Part shown: piece by piece, positions 1 through 10,145 of the stretch
How the letters are laid out: every line of letters begins with the position of its first letter
Numbering within the stretch: position 1 is the first letter of the stretch
Assembly (NCBI RefSeq): GCF_000719475.1
Contig: NZ_JOGO01000011.1
Span: forward strand, 51,733-115,732
Reading direction: 5' to 3'
DNA from: Streptomyces sp. NRRL F-5630
Lineage (GTDB): Bacteria; Actinomycetota; Actinomycetes; Streptomycetales; Streptomycetaceae
DNA: 64,000 nucleotides
Position numbers and translations under genes: made by a program
The notes under the pieces: model-generated
Told to the model about the DNA's origin: nothing
Seen by the model: the letters and a program-made list of their open reading frames with translations, nothing else
Databases searched by the model: none

Positions 1-1117
1 CGGCGAGCGGCCTGGCGGGCTCGCCCTCGAAGTCGATGAGGGACCAGTAGCCGTCCGCCGAGCGCAGGCACTGGCCGAGGTGCAGGTCGCCGTGGACGCG
101 CTGCGCGGTCCACGTCCGGCCCTCGCGGCCGGCCGCGGCGAGGCGCGCGAAGGCGCCGCGCAGCCGCGGTACGTACGGCTGGAGCTCGGGCACCGCTGCC
201 GCCGCCTCCTCCAGGCGGCGCGTCATGTCCTCGGCGAGCGCGGCGAGCTGTCCGGGCCCGAGCGCGGCGGCGGGCAGCGCCGCCGCGAGCGCGGTGTGCA
301 CCTCGGCCGTCGCCCGCCCGAGCGCGCGCGCGTCGGCGGTGAAGTCCTCGCCCGCGGCGAGCCGCCGCAGCGCGAGTTCCCAGCCGTCGTCCGAGCCCTC
401 CAGGAAGGGCTGGAGCACCCCGAGCACATACGGCTCGCCCCCCGCGCCGCTCTCCGGCTCCGCCTGCATCCACGCGACGGGCGCGGGCACCCGCGCGCAC
501 CCCTGCCGCGCCAGCACGAGCGGCAGCTCCAGGTCCGGATTGGCCCCGGGCACGACCCGCCGGAAGAGTTTGAGGATGAACGCGTCCCCGTACACGAGCG
601 AGGAGTTGGACTGCTCCGAGCCGAGCGGCCTCGGCGTGAGGCCGGTCGGGATCGTGGTCTCGGCGTCGCGCCCGAAGCGCAGGTCGCCGAGCCGGCCCGG
701 CAGGCGCATCCGTTCCAGGAGGAGTTCGGCCGGGCGCGGGTCCTGGAGCGCCTCGTACACGACGAGCCCGGCGAAGGGCCCGGCCTCCGGGCGGCCGATG
801 CGCGCGGGCGCGAGGTGGGGCGGCAGTTCGCCGCGTACGCCGAGCAGGAGCTGATAGCAGTCGCCCGGGCCGCCCGTGTCCTGGTCGGCGCGGACCAGGA
901 GGTGGAGGAGCCCGGGTCCGCCCCCGCGCCCGCCGCGCCAGGGCAGCAGCTCGGTGAGCGAGACGAGGGTGAAGCCGGTGACGGGGCGGCCCTTGCCGGC
1001 GAACCAGCGCTGCCGGGGCAGCCAGCCGCGCAGCAGCGGGTCGAGCGAGGCGAGCAGTTCCCCCGGGTCCGGGACGGGGCTGGGGGAAGGGACGAGCGTC
1101 CTTGGGGCATCCGACAT
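1..1117 (-). CDS. mak: Maltokinase, 3' end outside window
   Basis: ATP-dependent kinase that turns maltose into maltose 1-phosphate for GlgE. The reading frame from ATG at 1117 gives 372 residues and runs off the left edge, so the C-terminus (roughly the last 70-90 residues of a usual ~450) is missing. The N-terminal cap has the family hallmark LPRQRWFAGK near residue 35. The catalytic loop HGDLHLGQ and the metal-binding IDFEGEP lie near the truncated end (encoded at about 20-95). A purine-rich AAAGGA sits about 13 nt before the ATG. It follows treS in the same direction after a 343-nt gap, the usual glgE-treS-mak order; a branching enzyme gene would be expected beyond the edge. Identification rests on the motifs and on context. 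Confidence 0.9.
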   Translation of the reverse strand, partial: MSDAPRTLVPSPSPVPDPGELLASLDPLLRGWLPRQRWFAGKGRPVTGFTLVSLTELLPWRGGRGGGPGLLHLLVRADQDTGGPGDCYQLLLGVRGELPPHLAPARIGRPEAGPFAGLVVYEALQDPRPAELLLERMRLPGRLGDLRFGRDAETTIPTGLTPRPLGSEQSNSSLVYGDAFILKLFRRVVPGANPDLELPLVLARQGCARVPAPVAWMQAEPESGAGGEPYVLGVLQPFLEGSDDGWELALRRLAAGEDFTADARALGRATAEVHTALAAALPAAALGPGQLAALAEDMTRRLEEAAAAVPELQPYVPRLRGAFARLAAAGREGRTWTAQRVHGDLHLGQCLRSADGYWSLIDFEGEPARPLA

Positions 1118-1460
1118 GGCGGCGGTCGTGTCCTTTCCCCGGGTACACCAGCAGGTTCACGCGCCCCGCGCGAAGCGGTAAGGCCCTGGCGCGCAGGCCC
1201 CACGGTGACCGGTGGGGCAGTAGGGAGAGTTCCGTACGGGTGACGGGCCGTTCGGTGGGCGGGCCCGTCGGTGGTGCCGGTATTCCGGGAGGGTGCCCGG
1301 GGTGGGACACAGTATGCGGGTCGGGACCCAACGGACGTACGGGTCTGGTACGGGATTTCCCTGGCCGAAACCATACGGGTACGTATGGGGCGCGGCGACC
1401 GCAGCGCCGCCGCTCCCCTCGCGTGTCGCGGCCCCCGCGCGGGGCGGGGACCGCGCCCGT
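1118..1460. other. Gap between treS and mak
   Basis: 343 nt without a convincing gene. It contains a short inverted repeat, CCATAC-N6-GTATGG, at 1371-1388 in a locally AT-richer patch. This could be part of a separate mak promoter or an operator. I see no strong terminator stem. Confidence 0.4.
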
Positions 1461-3185
1461 TCAGCGCTCGGCCGGGTCCTTGCGCAGCCGGAACCAGTAG
1501 AAGCCGTGACCCGCGAGGGTGAGCAGGTACGGCAGTTCACCGATCGCGGGGAAGCGCACGCCACCGATGAGTTCCACCGGATGGCGGCCCGCGTACGCCT
1601 GGAGGTCCAGCTCGGTGGGCTGGGCGAAGCGCGAGAAGTTGTGCACGCACAGCACCAGGTCGTCCGAGGTCCCGTCCTCCGAGCGCAGCTCGCGCAGGAA
1701 AGCGAGGACCGCCGGGTTCGAGGACGGCAGCTCCGTATACGAACCGAGCCCGAAGGCGGGGTTCTGCTTGCGGATCTCGATCATGCGGCGGGTCCAGTGC
1801 AGCAGCGAGGCCGGGGCGGACATGGCCGCCTCGACGTTCGTCACCTGGTAGCCGTAGACCGGGTCCATGATGGTCGGCAGGAAGAGCCGGCCCGGGTCGC
1901 AGGAGGAGAACCCGGCGTTGCGGTCGGGCGTCCACTGCATCGGGGTGCGCACCGCGTCGCGGTCGCCGAGCCAGATGTTGTCCCCCATGCCGATCTCGTC
2001 CCCGTAGTACAGGATGGGGGAGCCGGGCAGCGAGAGCAGCAGCGCCGTGAACAGCTCGATCTGGTCGCGGTCGTTGTCGAGCAGTGGCGCCAGGCGGCGG
2101 CGGATGCCGATGTTGGCGCGCATCCGCGGGTCCTTGGCGTACTCCGCGTACATGTAGTCGCGTTCTTCGTCCGTCACCATTTCGAGGGTCAGCTCGTCGT
2201 GGTTGCGCAGGAAGATGCCCCACTGGCACCCGGCCGGGATCGCCGGGGTCTTCGCGAGGATTTCCGAGACGGGGTAGCGCGATTCACGCCGCACCGCCAT
2301 GAAGATGCGCGGCATGACCGGGAAGTGGAAGGCCATGTGGCACTCGTCGCCACCCTTGGAGAAGTCGCCGAAGTAGTCGACGACGTCCTCGGGCCACTGG
2401 TTGGCCTCCGCGAGGATCACGGTGTCCGGGTAGTGCGCGTCCACCTCGGCCCGTACCCGCTTGAGCATCTCGTGCGTCGCGGGCAGGTTCTCGCAGTTGG
2501 TGCCCTCCTCGGCGTAGAGGTAGGGGACGGCGTCGAGGCGGAAGCCGTCGATGCCGAGGTCCAGCCAGAAGCGCAGCGCCGCGAGGATCTCCTCCTGCAC
2601 GGCCGGGTTCTCGTAGTTGAGGTCCGGCTGGTGGGAGAAGAAGCGGTGCCAGTAGTACTGCTTGCGGACCGGGTCGAAGGTCCAGTTGCTCGCCTCGGTG
2701 TCGACGAAGATGATCCGCGCGTCGCTGTACGCCTTGTCGTCGTCGGCCCAGACGTAGTAGTCGCCGTAGGGGCCGTCGGGGTCCTTGCGGGACTCCTGGA
2801 ACCACATGTGCTGGTCGCTCGTGTGGTTCATGACGAAGTCGATGATGACGCGCATACCGCGCTGGTGGGCGGCGTCCACGAACTCGACGAAGTCGGCGAG
2901 GTCGCCGAACTCGGGGAGCACGGCGGTGTAGTCGGAGACGTCGTAGCCGCCGTCGCGCAGCGGGGACTGGAAGAACGGCGGGAGCCACAGGCAGTCCACG
3001 CCGAGCCATTGCAGGTAGTCCAGCTTGGCGGTGATGCCCTTGAGGTCGCCGACTCCGTCGCCGTTGCTGTCCTGGAAGGACCGGACGAGGACTTCGTAGA
3101 AGACGGCGCGTTTGAACCAGTCGGGGTCGCGGTCCTTGCGCGGGGTGTCCTCGAAGGTGTCGGGGACGGGCTCGTTGACGATCAT
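1461..3185 (-). CDS. treS: Trehalose synthase (maltose glucosylmutase)
   Basis: GH13 enzyme of 574 residues that interconverts trehalose and maltose in the cytoplasm and feeds maltose to Mak/GlgE. The (beta/alpha)8 barrel motifs are all present: DFVMNHTS around 116-123, nucleophile Asp218 in [11 protein letters not shown], acid/base Glu260 in ILAEANQWP, and the transition-state Asp330 in [10 protein letters not shown]. The beta-rich C-terminal domain fills the last ~80 residues. The length is that of a plain TreS, so there is no fused maltokinase; Mak is encoded separately. The ATG overlaps the glgE stop as ATGA (3182-3185), which points to translational coupling. Confidence is high because the motifs and the neighbours agree. 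Confidence 0.96.
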   Translation of the reverse strand: MIVNEPVPDTFEDTPRKDRDPDWFKRAVFYEVLVRSFQDSNGDGVGDLKGITAKLDYLQWLGVDCLWLPPFFQSPLRDGGYDVSDYTAVLPEFGDLADFVEFVDAAHQRGMRVIIDFVMNHTSDQHMWFQESRKDPDGPYGDYYVWADDDKAYSDARIIFVDTEASNWTFDPVRKQYYWHRFFSHQPDLNYENPAVQEEILAALRFWLDLGIDGFRLDAVPYLYAEEGTNCENLPATHEMLKRVRAEVDAHYPDTVILAEANQWPEDVVDYFGDFSKGGDECHMAFHFPVMPRIFMAVRRESRYPVSEILAKTPAIPAGCQWGIFLRNHDELTLEMVTDEERDYMYAEYAKDPRMRANIGIRRRLAPLLDNDRDQIELFTALLLSLPGSPILYYGDEIGMGDNIWLGDRDAVRTPMQWTPDRNAGFSSCDPGRLFLPTIMDPVYGYQVTNVEAAMSAPASLLHWTRRMIEIRKQNPAFGLGSYTELPSSNPAVLAFLRELRSEDGTSDDLVLCVHNFSRFAQPTELDLQAYAGRHPVELIGGVRFPAIGELPYLLTLAGHGFYWFRLRKDPAER

Positions 3186-5182
3186 GATGCGGGTGACCCT
3201 CCGATCAGCGGGGACGGTCGCAGGGTGAACACGTGCGCGGGCGTGGTGCCCGGCTCCAGGCGCACGTAATTGGCCCTGCCCCAGTGGTAGGTCTCGCCGG
3301 TGAGCGCGTCGCGCACCGGGACGGTCTCGTGCCAGTCGAGGCCGAGCGCCGGCATGTCCAACGAGACCGTCGCCTCCTGGGTGTGGTGGGGATCGAGGTT
3401 CGCGACCACGAGCACGACGTCGTTGCCCGCGCGTTTGGAGTACGCGATGACCTGATCCTGGTCCACGTGGTGGAAGTGCACGCGGCGCAACTGCTGGAGC
3501 GCCGGGTGCAGCCGGCGGAGCCGGTTGAGCTTCGTGATCAGCGGGGCCAGCGAGCGTCCCGCGCGCTCGGCCCCTTCCCAGTCACGTGGCCTGAGCTGGT
3601 ACTTCTCCGAGTCGAGGTACTCCTCGGAACCGGGCTTCAGTGCCTGGTTCTCGTACAGCTCGAAGCCCGCGTACACCCCCCACGTGGGGGAGAGCGTCGC
3701 CGCGAGCACGGCCCGGGTGGCGAAGGCGGGCGGCCCGCCGTCCTGGAGATAGGCGTGCAGGATGTCGGGGGTGTTGACGAAGAAATTGGGCCGCATGACC
3801 CATGCCGATTCACCCGCCAGCTCCTGCGCGTACTCCGTCAGCTCCTGTTTCGTGTTACGCCACGTGAAGTAGGTGTACGACTGCTGGAAGCCGACCGCGG
3901 CGAGGGTGCGCATCATCGCCGGGCGGGTGAACGCCTCCGCCAGGAAGATGACGTCGGGGTCGCGCCCGTTGATCTCCGCGATCACCTTCTGCCAGAACAC
4001 GACCGGTTTCGTATGCGGGTTGTCCACCCGGAAGATCCGCACCCCGTGGTCCATCCAGAAGCGGAGGATGCGGCACGTCTCGGCGATAAGCCCCGGCATG
4101 TCCTTGTCGAAGGCGATGGGGTAGATGTCCTGGTACTTCTTCGGCGGGTTCTCGGCGTACGCGATCGAGCCGTCCGGGCGGTGGTGGAACCACTCCGGGT
4201 GCTCCTTGACCCACGGGTGGTCGGGCGAGCACTGGAGGGCGAAGTCGAGCGCGATCTCCAGGCGCAGCTCACGGGCCCGCGCCACGAAGGCGTCGAAGTC
4301 CTCCAGGGTGCCCAGCTCCGGGTGCACCGCGTCGTGCCCGCCGTCCGCCGAGCCGATCGCCCACGGCACGCCCACGTCCTCGGGCGTCGGGTCGAGCGAG
4401 TTGTTGCGGCCCTTGCGGTGCGTCGTGCCGATGGGGTGGATCGGCGGCAGGTAGACGACGTCGAAACCCATCGCGGCGACCGCCGGAAGCCGCTCGGCCG
4501 CCGTCCTGAACGTCCCCGAGCGGCTCCGCCCGTCCGCGGTGACCCGCGCGCCCTCGGAGCGCGGGAAGAACTCGTACCAGGACCCGAAGAGCGCCCTGCG
4601 CCGCTCGACGAGCAGCTTGAGCGGCTTCGAGGAGCTGACCAGTTCGCGCAGCGGGTGCCGGTCCAGGACCTCCACGACCTCCGGCGCGAGCGCCGCCGCG
4701 AGCCGCTGCCCCGGGGTGCGGGAGGTGTCGCGCAGCGCGTCGGCCGCCGCGAGCACCACCTCGCGCTTGCCGTCCTGCTTGGGGACCTTGCGCGCGGCGC
4801 GCTCGTGGAGCAGCGCGCCCTCCTCCAGGACGAGGGCGGTGTCGATCCCGGCGGGCACCTTGATGCCCGCCGCGTGCCGCCAGGTGGCGAGCGGATCGCT
4901 CCAGCCCTCCACCTTGTACGTCCAGAGGCCCTCCACGTCCGGGGTCACCTCGGCGCCCCAGCGGTCGGTGCCGGGGGCGAGTTCTCGCATCGGGAGCCAG
5001 GGGCCGGGGCGGCCGTCCGGGGACTTCAGGACCACGTTGGCGGCCACGGCGTCGTGGCCCTCGCGGAAGACGGTGGCACTGATCTCGAAGGTCTCGCCGA
5101 CGACGGCCTTGGCGGGCCTGCGGCCGCAGTCGACGAGCGGGGACACATCCAGCACGGGGATGCGGCCGATCGGGGTTTTCAC
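3182..5182 (-). CDS. glgE: Alpha-1,4-glucan:maltose-1-phosphate maltosyltransferase
   Basis: GH13_3 enzyme that extends alpha-1,4-glucan by adding maltosyl units from maltose 1-phosphate. I chose GTG at 5182, which gives 666 residues, close to known GlgE proteins (~670), and is preceded by AGGTGA at 5-nt spacing. The same frame stays open up to an ATG at 5395, but that extra stretch is Pro/Arg-rich and looks non-coding. The N-terminal domain ([20 protein letters not shown]) is followed by a helical S domain and the barrel. Nucleophile Asp387 lies in [10 protein letters not shown] and acid Glu416 in [10 protein letters not shown]. It is the first gene of glgE-treS, with mak downstream, and diverges from glgP. 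Confidence 0.95.
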   Translation of the reverse strand: MKTPIGRIPVLDVSPLVDCGRRPAKAVVGETFEISATVFREGHDAVAANVVLKSPDGRPGPWLPMRELAPGTDRWGAEVTPDVEGLWTYKVEGWSDPLATWRHAAGIKVPAGIDTALVLEEGALLHERAARKVPKQDGKREVVLAAADALRDTSRTPGQRLAAALAPEVVEVLDRHPLRELVSSSKPLKLLVERRRALFGSWYEFFPRSEGARVTADGRSRSGTFRTAAERLPAVAAMGFDVVYLPPIHPIGTTHRKGRNNSLDPTPEDVGVPWAIGSADGGHDAVHPELGTLEDFDAFVARARELRLEIALDFALQCSPDHPWVKEHPEWFHHRPDGSIAYAENPPKKYQDIYPIAFDKDMPGLIAETCRILRFWMDHGVRIFRVDNPHTKPVVFWQKVIAEINGRDPDVIFLAEAFTRPAMMRTLAAVGFQQSYTYFTWRNTKQELTEYAQELAGESAWVMRPNFFVNTPDILHAYLQDGGPPAFATRAVLAATLSPTWGVYAGFELYENQALKPGSEEYLDSEKYQLRPRDWEGAERAGRSLAPLITKLNRLRRLHPALQQLRRVHFHHVDQDQVIAYSKRAGNDVVLVVANLDPHHTQEATVSLDMPALGLDWHETVPVRDALTGETYHWGRANYVRLEPGTTPAHVFTLRPSPLIGGSPAS

Positions 5183-5772
5183 GGCATCACCTGGTGACGT
5201 AGCGGGTGCGGGGGGTGGGGCGGTACGGCGGGGCCTCGGGGGTGCGTCGCGCGCGGACCGGTCCGGTCGCCCGGGCCGTCCGGCCCGTACGGACCCCGCG
5301 GGGTCCGCCCGTGCCTCCGCACCGTCTATCGGCAGCGCGGAGCCGTCCGTTGACCGGGCCTTCACCCGATCTCCTCGCCGGCGTCCCTGAGGCATGGCCG
5401 CTCCTGTCAGCGTTCACCCGAGTGGGCGGATGAAAGGGGGGTGCTGCGGGTGGCTACCGCGGAAGCCTTCCCCCGGTATCCGTATGGGCAACCCGACGGC
5501 GTGTTAACTACTCGCTCATCAACACGGACACGATTCCGGCCACGTCACACGACACCCGGGGGTGCGGCCCCGCCTCATCGGATTGTGGCTGGTGAGCGGG
5601 GCCGCGGCGATTCGGTCGGCGCATTTGAGGGGCGTGGGGAGCCACGGGGCCCCGGCGCGCACCGTGGATGGCAGAGCGCCCCCCGCGCTAGGGTCGCCGG
5701 GAAGCGGCCTTTGTCCCGGTGTGGCACCGGTGACGGGGGCCCTGTTCAGCTTCCTGACGCGAAGGCGGCAAC
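5183..5772. promoter_or_regulatory. Divergent control region glgE / glgP
   Basis: 590 nt between the two start codons. The part next to glgE is Arg/Pro-coding-like but probably untranslated. On the glgP side there is a -10-like TAGGGT at 5689-5694 and a small inverted repeat CCGGTG-TGG-CACCGG at 5716-5730 that would lie in the glgP leader. I see no recognised riboswitch. The promoter assignment is inference. Confidence 0.4.
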
Positions 5773-8412
5773 GTGAAGGCCATCCGACGATTCACCGTCC
5801 GGCCCGTACTCCCCGAACCCCTGCGCCCGCTCGACGCACTCGCCCGCAACCTGCGCTGGTCCTGGCACCCCCCGACGCGTGAGGTGTTCCGCGCCGCCGA
5901 CCCCGTCCTGTGGGAGGAGAGCGGCCAGGACCCGCTGCGGCTGCTCGCCGCGCTGACCCAGGACCGGCTCACCACCCTCGCCGCCGACGAGCGGTACGTA
6001 CGGCGGCTCGGCGAGGCCGCCGCCGGTCTGGAGGCGTACCTCTCGGAGGGCCGCTGGTACCAGGAGCGGGACACCGCGGCGCTGCCCGGCGCGATCGCCT
6101 ACTTCTCGCCCGAGTTCGGCGTCACGGCGGCGCTCCCGCAGTACTCGGGCGGCCTCGGCATCCTCGCCGGCGACCACCTCAAATCGGCCAGCGACCTCGG
6201 CGTGCCGCTCATCGGCGTCGGCCTCCTCTACCGGCACGGCTACTTCCGCCAGTCCCTCTCGCGCGAGGGCTGGCAGCAGGAGACGTACCCCGTGCTCGAC
6301 CCCGGCGAGCTGCCCCTCACCCTCCTGCGGGAGGCCGACGGGGCGCCCGCCGAGATCGCCCTCACCCTCCCCGCCGGACGCGTCCTGCGGGCGCGGATCT
6401 GGCAGGCCGCGGTCGGCCGCGTACCGCTCCTGCTCCTCGACTCGGACGTCGAGGACAACGACCGCGCGGCCCGCGAGGTGACCGACCGCCTCTACGGCGG
6501 CGGCAGCGAGCACCGCCTCCACCAGGAGATGCTCCTCGGCATCGGCGGCGTCCGCGCCCTCCGTGCCTACTGCCGCCTCACCGGGCACCCCGGCCCCGAG
6601 GTCTTCCACACGAACGAGGGACACGCCGGTTTCCTGGGCCTCGAACGCGTGCACGAGCTGCTGACCAGCGAGAACTCCGCGCACCCCGACTTCGCCACCG
6701 CGCTCGAAGCCGTCCGCTCCGGCACCGTCTTCACCACGCACACGCCCGTCCCGGCCGGGATCGACCGCTTCGACGCCGAGCTGATCGCCCGCCACTTCGG
6801 GCCGCACGCCGAACTGCCCGCGCTCGACGTCGAGGACGTCCTGCGCCTGGGCCGCGAGACGTACGAGGGCGGACAGCCGCACCTGTTCAACATGGCCGTC
6901 ATGGGCCTGCGCCTCGCGCAGCGCGCCAACGGCGTCTCGACCCTCCACGGGCAGGTCAGCCGCGAGATGTTCGCCGGGCTCTGGCCCGGCTTCGACGCCG
7001 AGGACGTGCCGATCACCTCCGTCACCAACGGCGTGCACGCGGCCACCTGGGTCGCCCCCGAGGTCCTGGCGCTCGGCGCGGGGCGCATCGGCGCCGCGCG
7101 CGCCGAGGAGGCCATGGCGGTCGGCGGCTCGCCCCGCTGGGACGCCGTCGCCGACATCCCCGACGCCGACATCTGGGGGGTACGGGGACAGCTCCGCGCC
7201 CGCCTCGTCGGCGAGGTCCGCCGCCGCCTCGCCGCCTCCTGGCGCCAGCGCGGCGCGGGCGCGGCCGAACTCGGCTGGATCGAGGGGGTCCTCGACCCCG
7301 GGGTCCTCACGATCGGTTTCGCGCGCCGCGTCCCCTCGTACAAGCGCCTCACCCTCATGCTCCGCGACCCCGAGCGCCTCACCCGCCTCCTGCTCCACCC
7401 CGAGCGCCCCGTGCAGATCGTCGTCGCGGGCAAGGCGCACCCCGCCGACGACGGCGGCAAGCGCCTCGTGCAGGAACTCGTCCGCTTCGCCGACGACCCC
7501 CGCGTGCGCCACCGCATCGTCTTCCTGCCCGACTACGGCATGGGCATGGCGCAGACGCTCTACCCCGGCTGCGACGTGTGGCTCAACAACCCGCTGCGCC
7601 CCCTGGAGGCGTGCGGCACGAGCGGGATGAAGGCCGCGCTCAACGGCGCGCTCAACCTCTCCGTGCTCGACGGCTGGTGGGACGAGTGGTACGAGCCGGA
7701 CTTCGGCTGGGCGATCCCCACCGCGGACGGCAGCGCGCACCTCGACGAGGACCGCCGCGACGACCTGGAGTCCGAGGCCCTCTACCGGCTCCTGGAGGAG
7801 CGCGTCGCCCCGCGCTTCTACGACCGCGACGCCGAGGGCCTGCCGGGGCGCTGGATCGAGATGGTGCGCCGCACCCTCACGATCCTCGGCCCCAAGGTCC
7901 TCGCGGGGCGCATGGTCCGCGAGTACGTGGAGGACCTCTACGCCCCCGCCGCGCGCGCCCACCGCGCCCTCACCCCCGAGGCGGCCGGACAGCTCGCCGC
8001 GTGGAAGGCGAAGGTCCGGGCGAGCTGGGGGCAGGTCGCGATCGAGCAGCCGGAGACGACGGGCACGGCCACGGGTCCCGAGTACGGCGCGAGCCTGGGG
8101 CTGCGCGCGCACGTCTCGCTCGGGGGGCTCGCGCCGGAGGACGTCGAGGTGCAGGTGGTCTCCGGGCGCGTCGACGCGGACGACCGGATCAGCGAGCCGC
8201 ACACGGTGCCGCTCAAGCCGGTCGGCGCGGGTCCCGACCTGGAGGGCCGCTGGACGTACGAGGGCCCGCTCGCCCTCGACCGCACGGGCAGCTTCGGCTA
8301 CACGGTGCGCGTCCTGCCCGCCCACCGGCTGCTCGCCTCGCCCGCCGAGCTGGGGCTCGTGGCGGTGCCGCCGGAGGCGAAGGGGGACGCGGGAGGCGTG
8401 CTGATGCGGTGA
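5773..8412 (+). CDS. glgP: Alpha-glucan (glycogen) phosphorylase
   Basis: GT35 PLP-dependent phosphorylase of 879 residues that releases glucose 1-phosphate from glycogen or maltodextrin. The first ~110 residues match the DUF3417 domain found in the actinobacterial/archaeal branch of this family (LARNLRWSWHPP near residue 25). The PLP lysine is Lys620 in GTSGMKAALNGALNLS, followed by LDGWWDEWY. The GTG start at 5773 has GAAGG about 8 nt upstream. It is transcribed away from glgE, so synthesis and breakdown genes share a control region. A 17-bp perfect hairpin lies 91 nt after the stop. The last ~150 residues hold a beta-rich segment; I do not know its role. Confidence 0.95.
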   Translation: MKAIRRFTVRPVLPEPLRPLDALARNLRWSWHPPTREVFRAADPVLWEESGQDPLRLLAALTQDRLTTLAADERYVRRLGEAAAGLEAYLSEGRWYQERDTAALPGAIAYFSPEFGVTAALPQYSGGLGILAGDHLKSASDLGVPLIGVGLLYRHGYFRQSLSREGWQQETYPVLDPGELPLTLLREADGAPAEIALTLPAGRVLRARIWQAAVGRVPLLLLDSDVEDNDRAAREVTDRLYGGGSEHRLHQEMLLGIGGVRALRAYCRLTGHPGPEVFHTNEGHAGFLGLERVHELLTSENSAHPDFATALEAVRSGTVFTTHTPVPAGIDRFDAELIARHFGPHAELPALDVEDVLRLGRETYEGGQPHLFNMAVMGLRLAQRANGVSTLHGQVSREMFAGLWPGFDAEDVPITSVTNGVHAATWVAPEVLALGAGRIGAARAEEAMAVGGSPRWDAVADIPDADIWGVRGQLRARLVGEVRRRLAASWRQRGAGAAELGWIEGVLDPGVLTIGFARRVPSYKRLTLMLRDPERLTRLLLHPERPVQIVVAGKAHPADDGGKRLVQELVRFADDPRVRHRIVFLPDYGMGMAQTLYPGCDVWLNNPLRPLEACGTSGMKAALNGALNLSVLDGWWDEWYEPDFGWAIPTADGSAHLDEDRRDDLESEALYRLLEERVAPRFYDRDAEGLPGRWIEMVRRTLTILGPKVLAGRMVREYVEDLYAPAARAHRALTPEAAGQLAAWKAKVRASWGQVAIEQPETTGTATGPEYGASLGLRAHVSLGGLAPEDVEVQVVSGRVDADDRISEPHTVPLKPVGAGPDLEGRWTYEGPLALDRTGSFGYTVRVLPAHRLLASPAELGLVAVPPEAKGDAGGVLMR

Positions 8413-8503
8413 GGAGGGCGGACGGGGCTGAGGACCGTGCACGCGGGCGAGCGCCTGCGTTTCCGGACGCTTGCGGTGCGCTGATGCGATGAACGGGATC
8501 AAA

Positions 8504-8538
8504 GGTAAGGGGCGTTCTCCAGGAGAACGCCCCTTACC
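8504..8538. terminator. Bidirectional terminator, 17-bp perfect stem
   Basis: Arms ggtaaggggcgttctcc (8504-8520) and its exact complement (8522-8538) are separated by a single base, so the folded loop would use a few inner pairs. It sits between the convergent glgP and metalloprotease genes and suits both strands. There is no long T-run, as is usual in Streptomyces. Confidence 0.85.
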
Positions 8539-8558
8539 TCATGTCACCCGCCCTGCGG

Positions 8559-10145
8559 TCAGCTCACGTTGATGGCCGCCCACGCGGCGTCCACCGCCTG
8601 GTACTCGGCGGAGTCGGTGCCGTAGAGGTCACCGGCCGCGCTGAGGGTGGCCTCGCGGGCGTCCGCGTAGTCCGTCGTCGACGTCATGTACTCGCTGAGC
8701 GCCTTGAACCACACCTGCTCGGCCTTCTCGATGCCGATGCCGGTGACCTTGGCGTCGTCGTAGGTCGGTGAGTCGTAGGAGACGCCGTTGACGGTCTTTG
8801 CGCCGCTGCCCTCGGACAGCAGGTAGAAGAAGTGGTTGGCCGGGCCCGAGGAGTAGTGGACGTCGGTCTGGCCGAGGTCGGCGGACCAGTAGTCGCGCGA
8901 GGCACCGTCCTTGCTCGGCTTGTCCATGTACCGCAGCGGGCTGCCGTCGCCGTTGATGTCGATCTTCTCGCCGATGAGGTAGTCGCCCGGGTCCTCGTCG
9001 GTGTTCGAGTAGAACTCGACGGCGGTCGCCATGATGTCGCTCGTCGCCTCGTTGAGGCCGCCGGACTCCCCGCTGTAGATGAGCCCCGCGGTCGCGGCCG
9101 TGACGCCGTGGCTCATCTCGTGCGCGGCGACGTCGAGCGCGGTGAGCGGCGCGGCGTTGCCGGCCCCGTCCCCGTACGTCATGCAGAAGCAACTGTCCTG
9201 CCAGAAGGCGTTGACGTAGTTGTTGCCGTAGTGGACCCGCGAGGTCGCGCCCTTGCCGTCCCCGGCGATCCCGGAACGGCCGTGCACGTCCTTGTAGTAG
9301 TCCCACGTCTCGGCGGCTCCGTAGGCGGCGTCGACGGCGGCGGTCTGCGGGTCGCCGGCGGTGCCGTCGCCCCACTCGTCGTCGTCATCGGTGAAGAGCG
9401 TGCCGGTCCCGGAGGAGCCGTTGCCGAGGTCGTACGTCTTGTGCCCGCCGCGCTCCGTGTCGGTGAGCGTGTAGCTGCCCGCGGAACCGCTCGTGCCGAG
9501 GTCCACGTCGCCGTTGTACTCGCTGTGCCCGAGGCCGGTCTCGACGCCGTCCCAGCGGGCGAGGCGCTTGCCGCTCGTCGCGTCGGTGACGGTGTGGATC
9601 TCGCTCGGCGTGCCGTCCTTCGCGACGGACTTCTCGAGGGACTCGTAGGCGAGCACGGGGCTGCCGTGGCGCGGCGCCCACACGACCTTCGTGGCGTTCG
9701 CGGGCGCCGCCTTGAGCGTCTTCGGGCTCGTGTCGACCTTGAGCGCGGCCTTGCTCGCGCGGTTCACGCCGAGCTGCTTCCCGCTCTTCGCGGTGTGCAC
9801 GACGAGATCGCCGCCGAGGACCTTGAGGCCCTGGTACGTGCGGTCGTAGCGCGTGTGGAGCGTGCCGTCGCGGTCCTTCACGACATCCTTGACGTGCAAC
9901 TCCTCCTGGGCGCCGAGCCCGAGGGTGCGCGCGGTGGCCGCCGTGTCCGCCTTCGCCTCCTTCAGGAGGCCGGCGCGCAGCGAGACGGTCATGGCGAGCG
10001 GTGTCGCGGACGGGGTGCGGTCCGCCGCCGTGGCGGGGGCGCCGAGGGTCCCCGCGAGCAGAGCGGCGGAGGCGACCGCGGTGGCGGACACGAGAACCGT
10101 TCTGGGGAAACGGGCGGTACGGGACGTGCCGGTGCTACGGGACAA
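8559..10145 (-). CDS. Secreted thermolysin-like M4 metalloprotease
   Basis: Extracellular neutral zinc protease made as a preproprotein. I prefer TTG at 10145 (528 residues), preceded by GGGAG at 7 nt; the frame stays open to 10547 but that extension is unconvincing. A Sec signal peptide covers residues 1-40 (Arg-rich start, hydrophobic VLVSATAVASAALLAG, likely cleavage after APATA). An FTP/PepSY-type propeptide follows to about residue 200. The catalytic domain has the zinc site HEMSHGVT at about 341-348 and the third ligand Glu in GGLNEATSD, then the usual C-terminal helical domain. It stands alone and converges on glgP across a shared terminator. The family is certain; the exact start is not. 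Confidence 0.92.
   Translation of the reverse strand: MSRSTGTSRTARFPRTVLVSATAVASAALLAGTLGAPATAADRTPSATPLAMTVSLRAGLLKEAKADTAATARTLGLGAQEELHVKDVVKDRDGTLHTRYDRTYQGLKVLGGDLVVHTAKSGKQLGVNRASKAALKVDTSPKTLKAAPANATKVVWAPRHGSPVLAYESLEKSVAKDGTPSEIHTVTDATSGKRLARWDGVETGLGHSEYNGDVDLGTSGSAGSYTLTDTERGGHKTYDLGNGSSGTGTLFTDDDDEWGDGTAGDPQTAAVDAAYGAAETWDYYKDVHGRSGIAGDGKGATSRVHYGNNYVNAFWQDSCFCMTYGDGAGNAAPLTALDVAAHEMSHGVTAATAGLIYSGESGGLNEATSDIMATAVEFYSNTDEDPGDYLIGEKIDINGDGSPLRYMDKPSKDGASRDYWSADLGQTDVHYSSGPANHFFYLLSEGSGAKTVNGVSYDSPTYDDAKVTGIGIEKAEQVWFKALSEYMTSTTDYADAREATLSAAGDLYGTDSAEYQAVDAAWAAINVS

Noticed and set aside
1293..3269. Long plus-strand frame opposite treS
   Set aside because: Third-position GC shadow; no domain or motif, while the minus strand encodes a full TreS.
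5183..5395. 71-residue N-terminal extension of GlgE
   Set aside because: Low-complexity Pro/Arg sequence, beyond the usual family start. GTG at 5182 has a good ribosome-binding site.
5746..8502. Long minus-strand and second plus-strand frames over glgP
   Set aside because: Composition is Arg/Pro/Ala or Val/Glu-rich without motifs; glgP is complete in the other frame.
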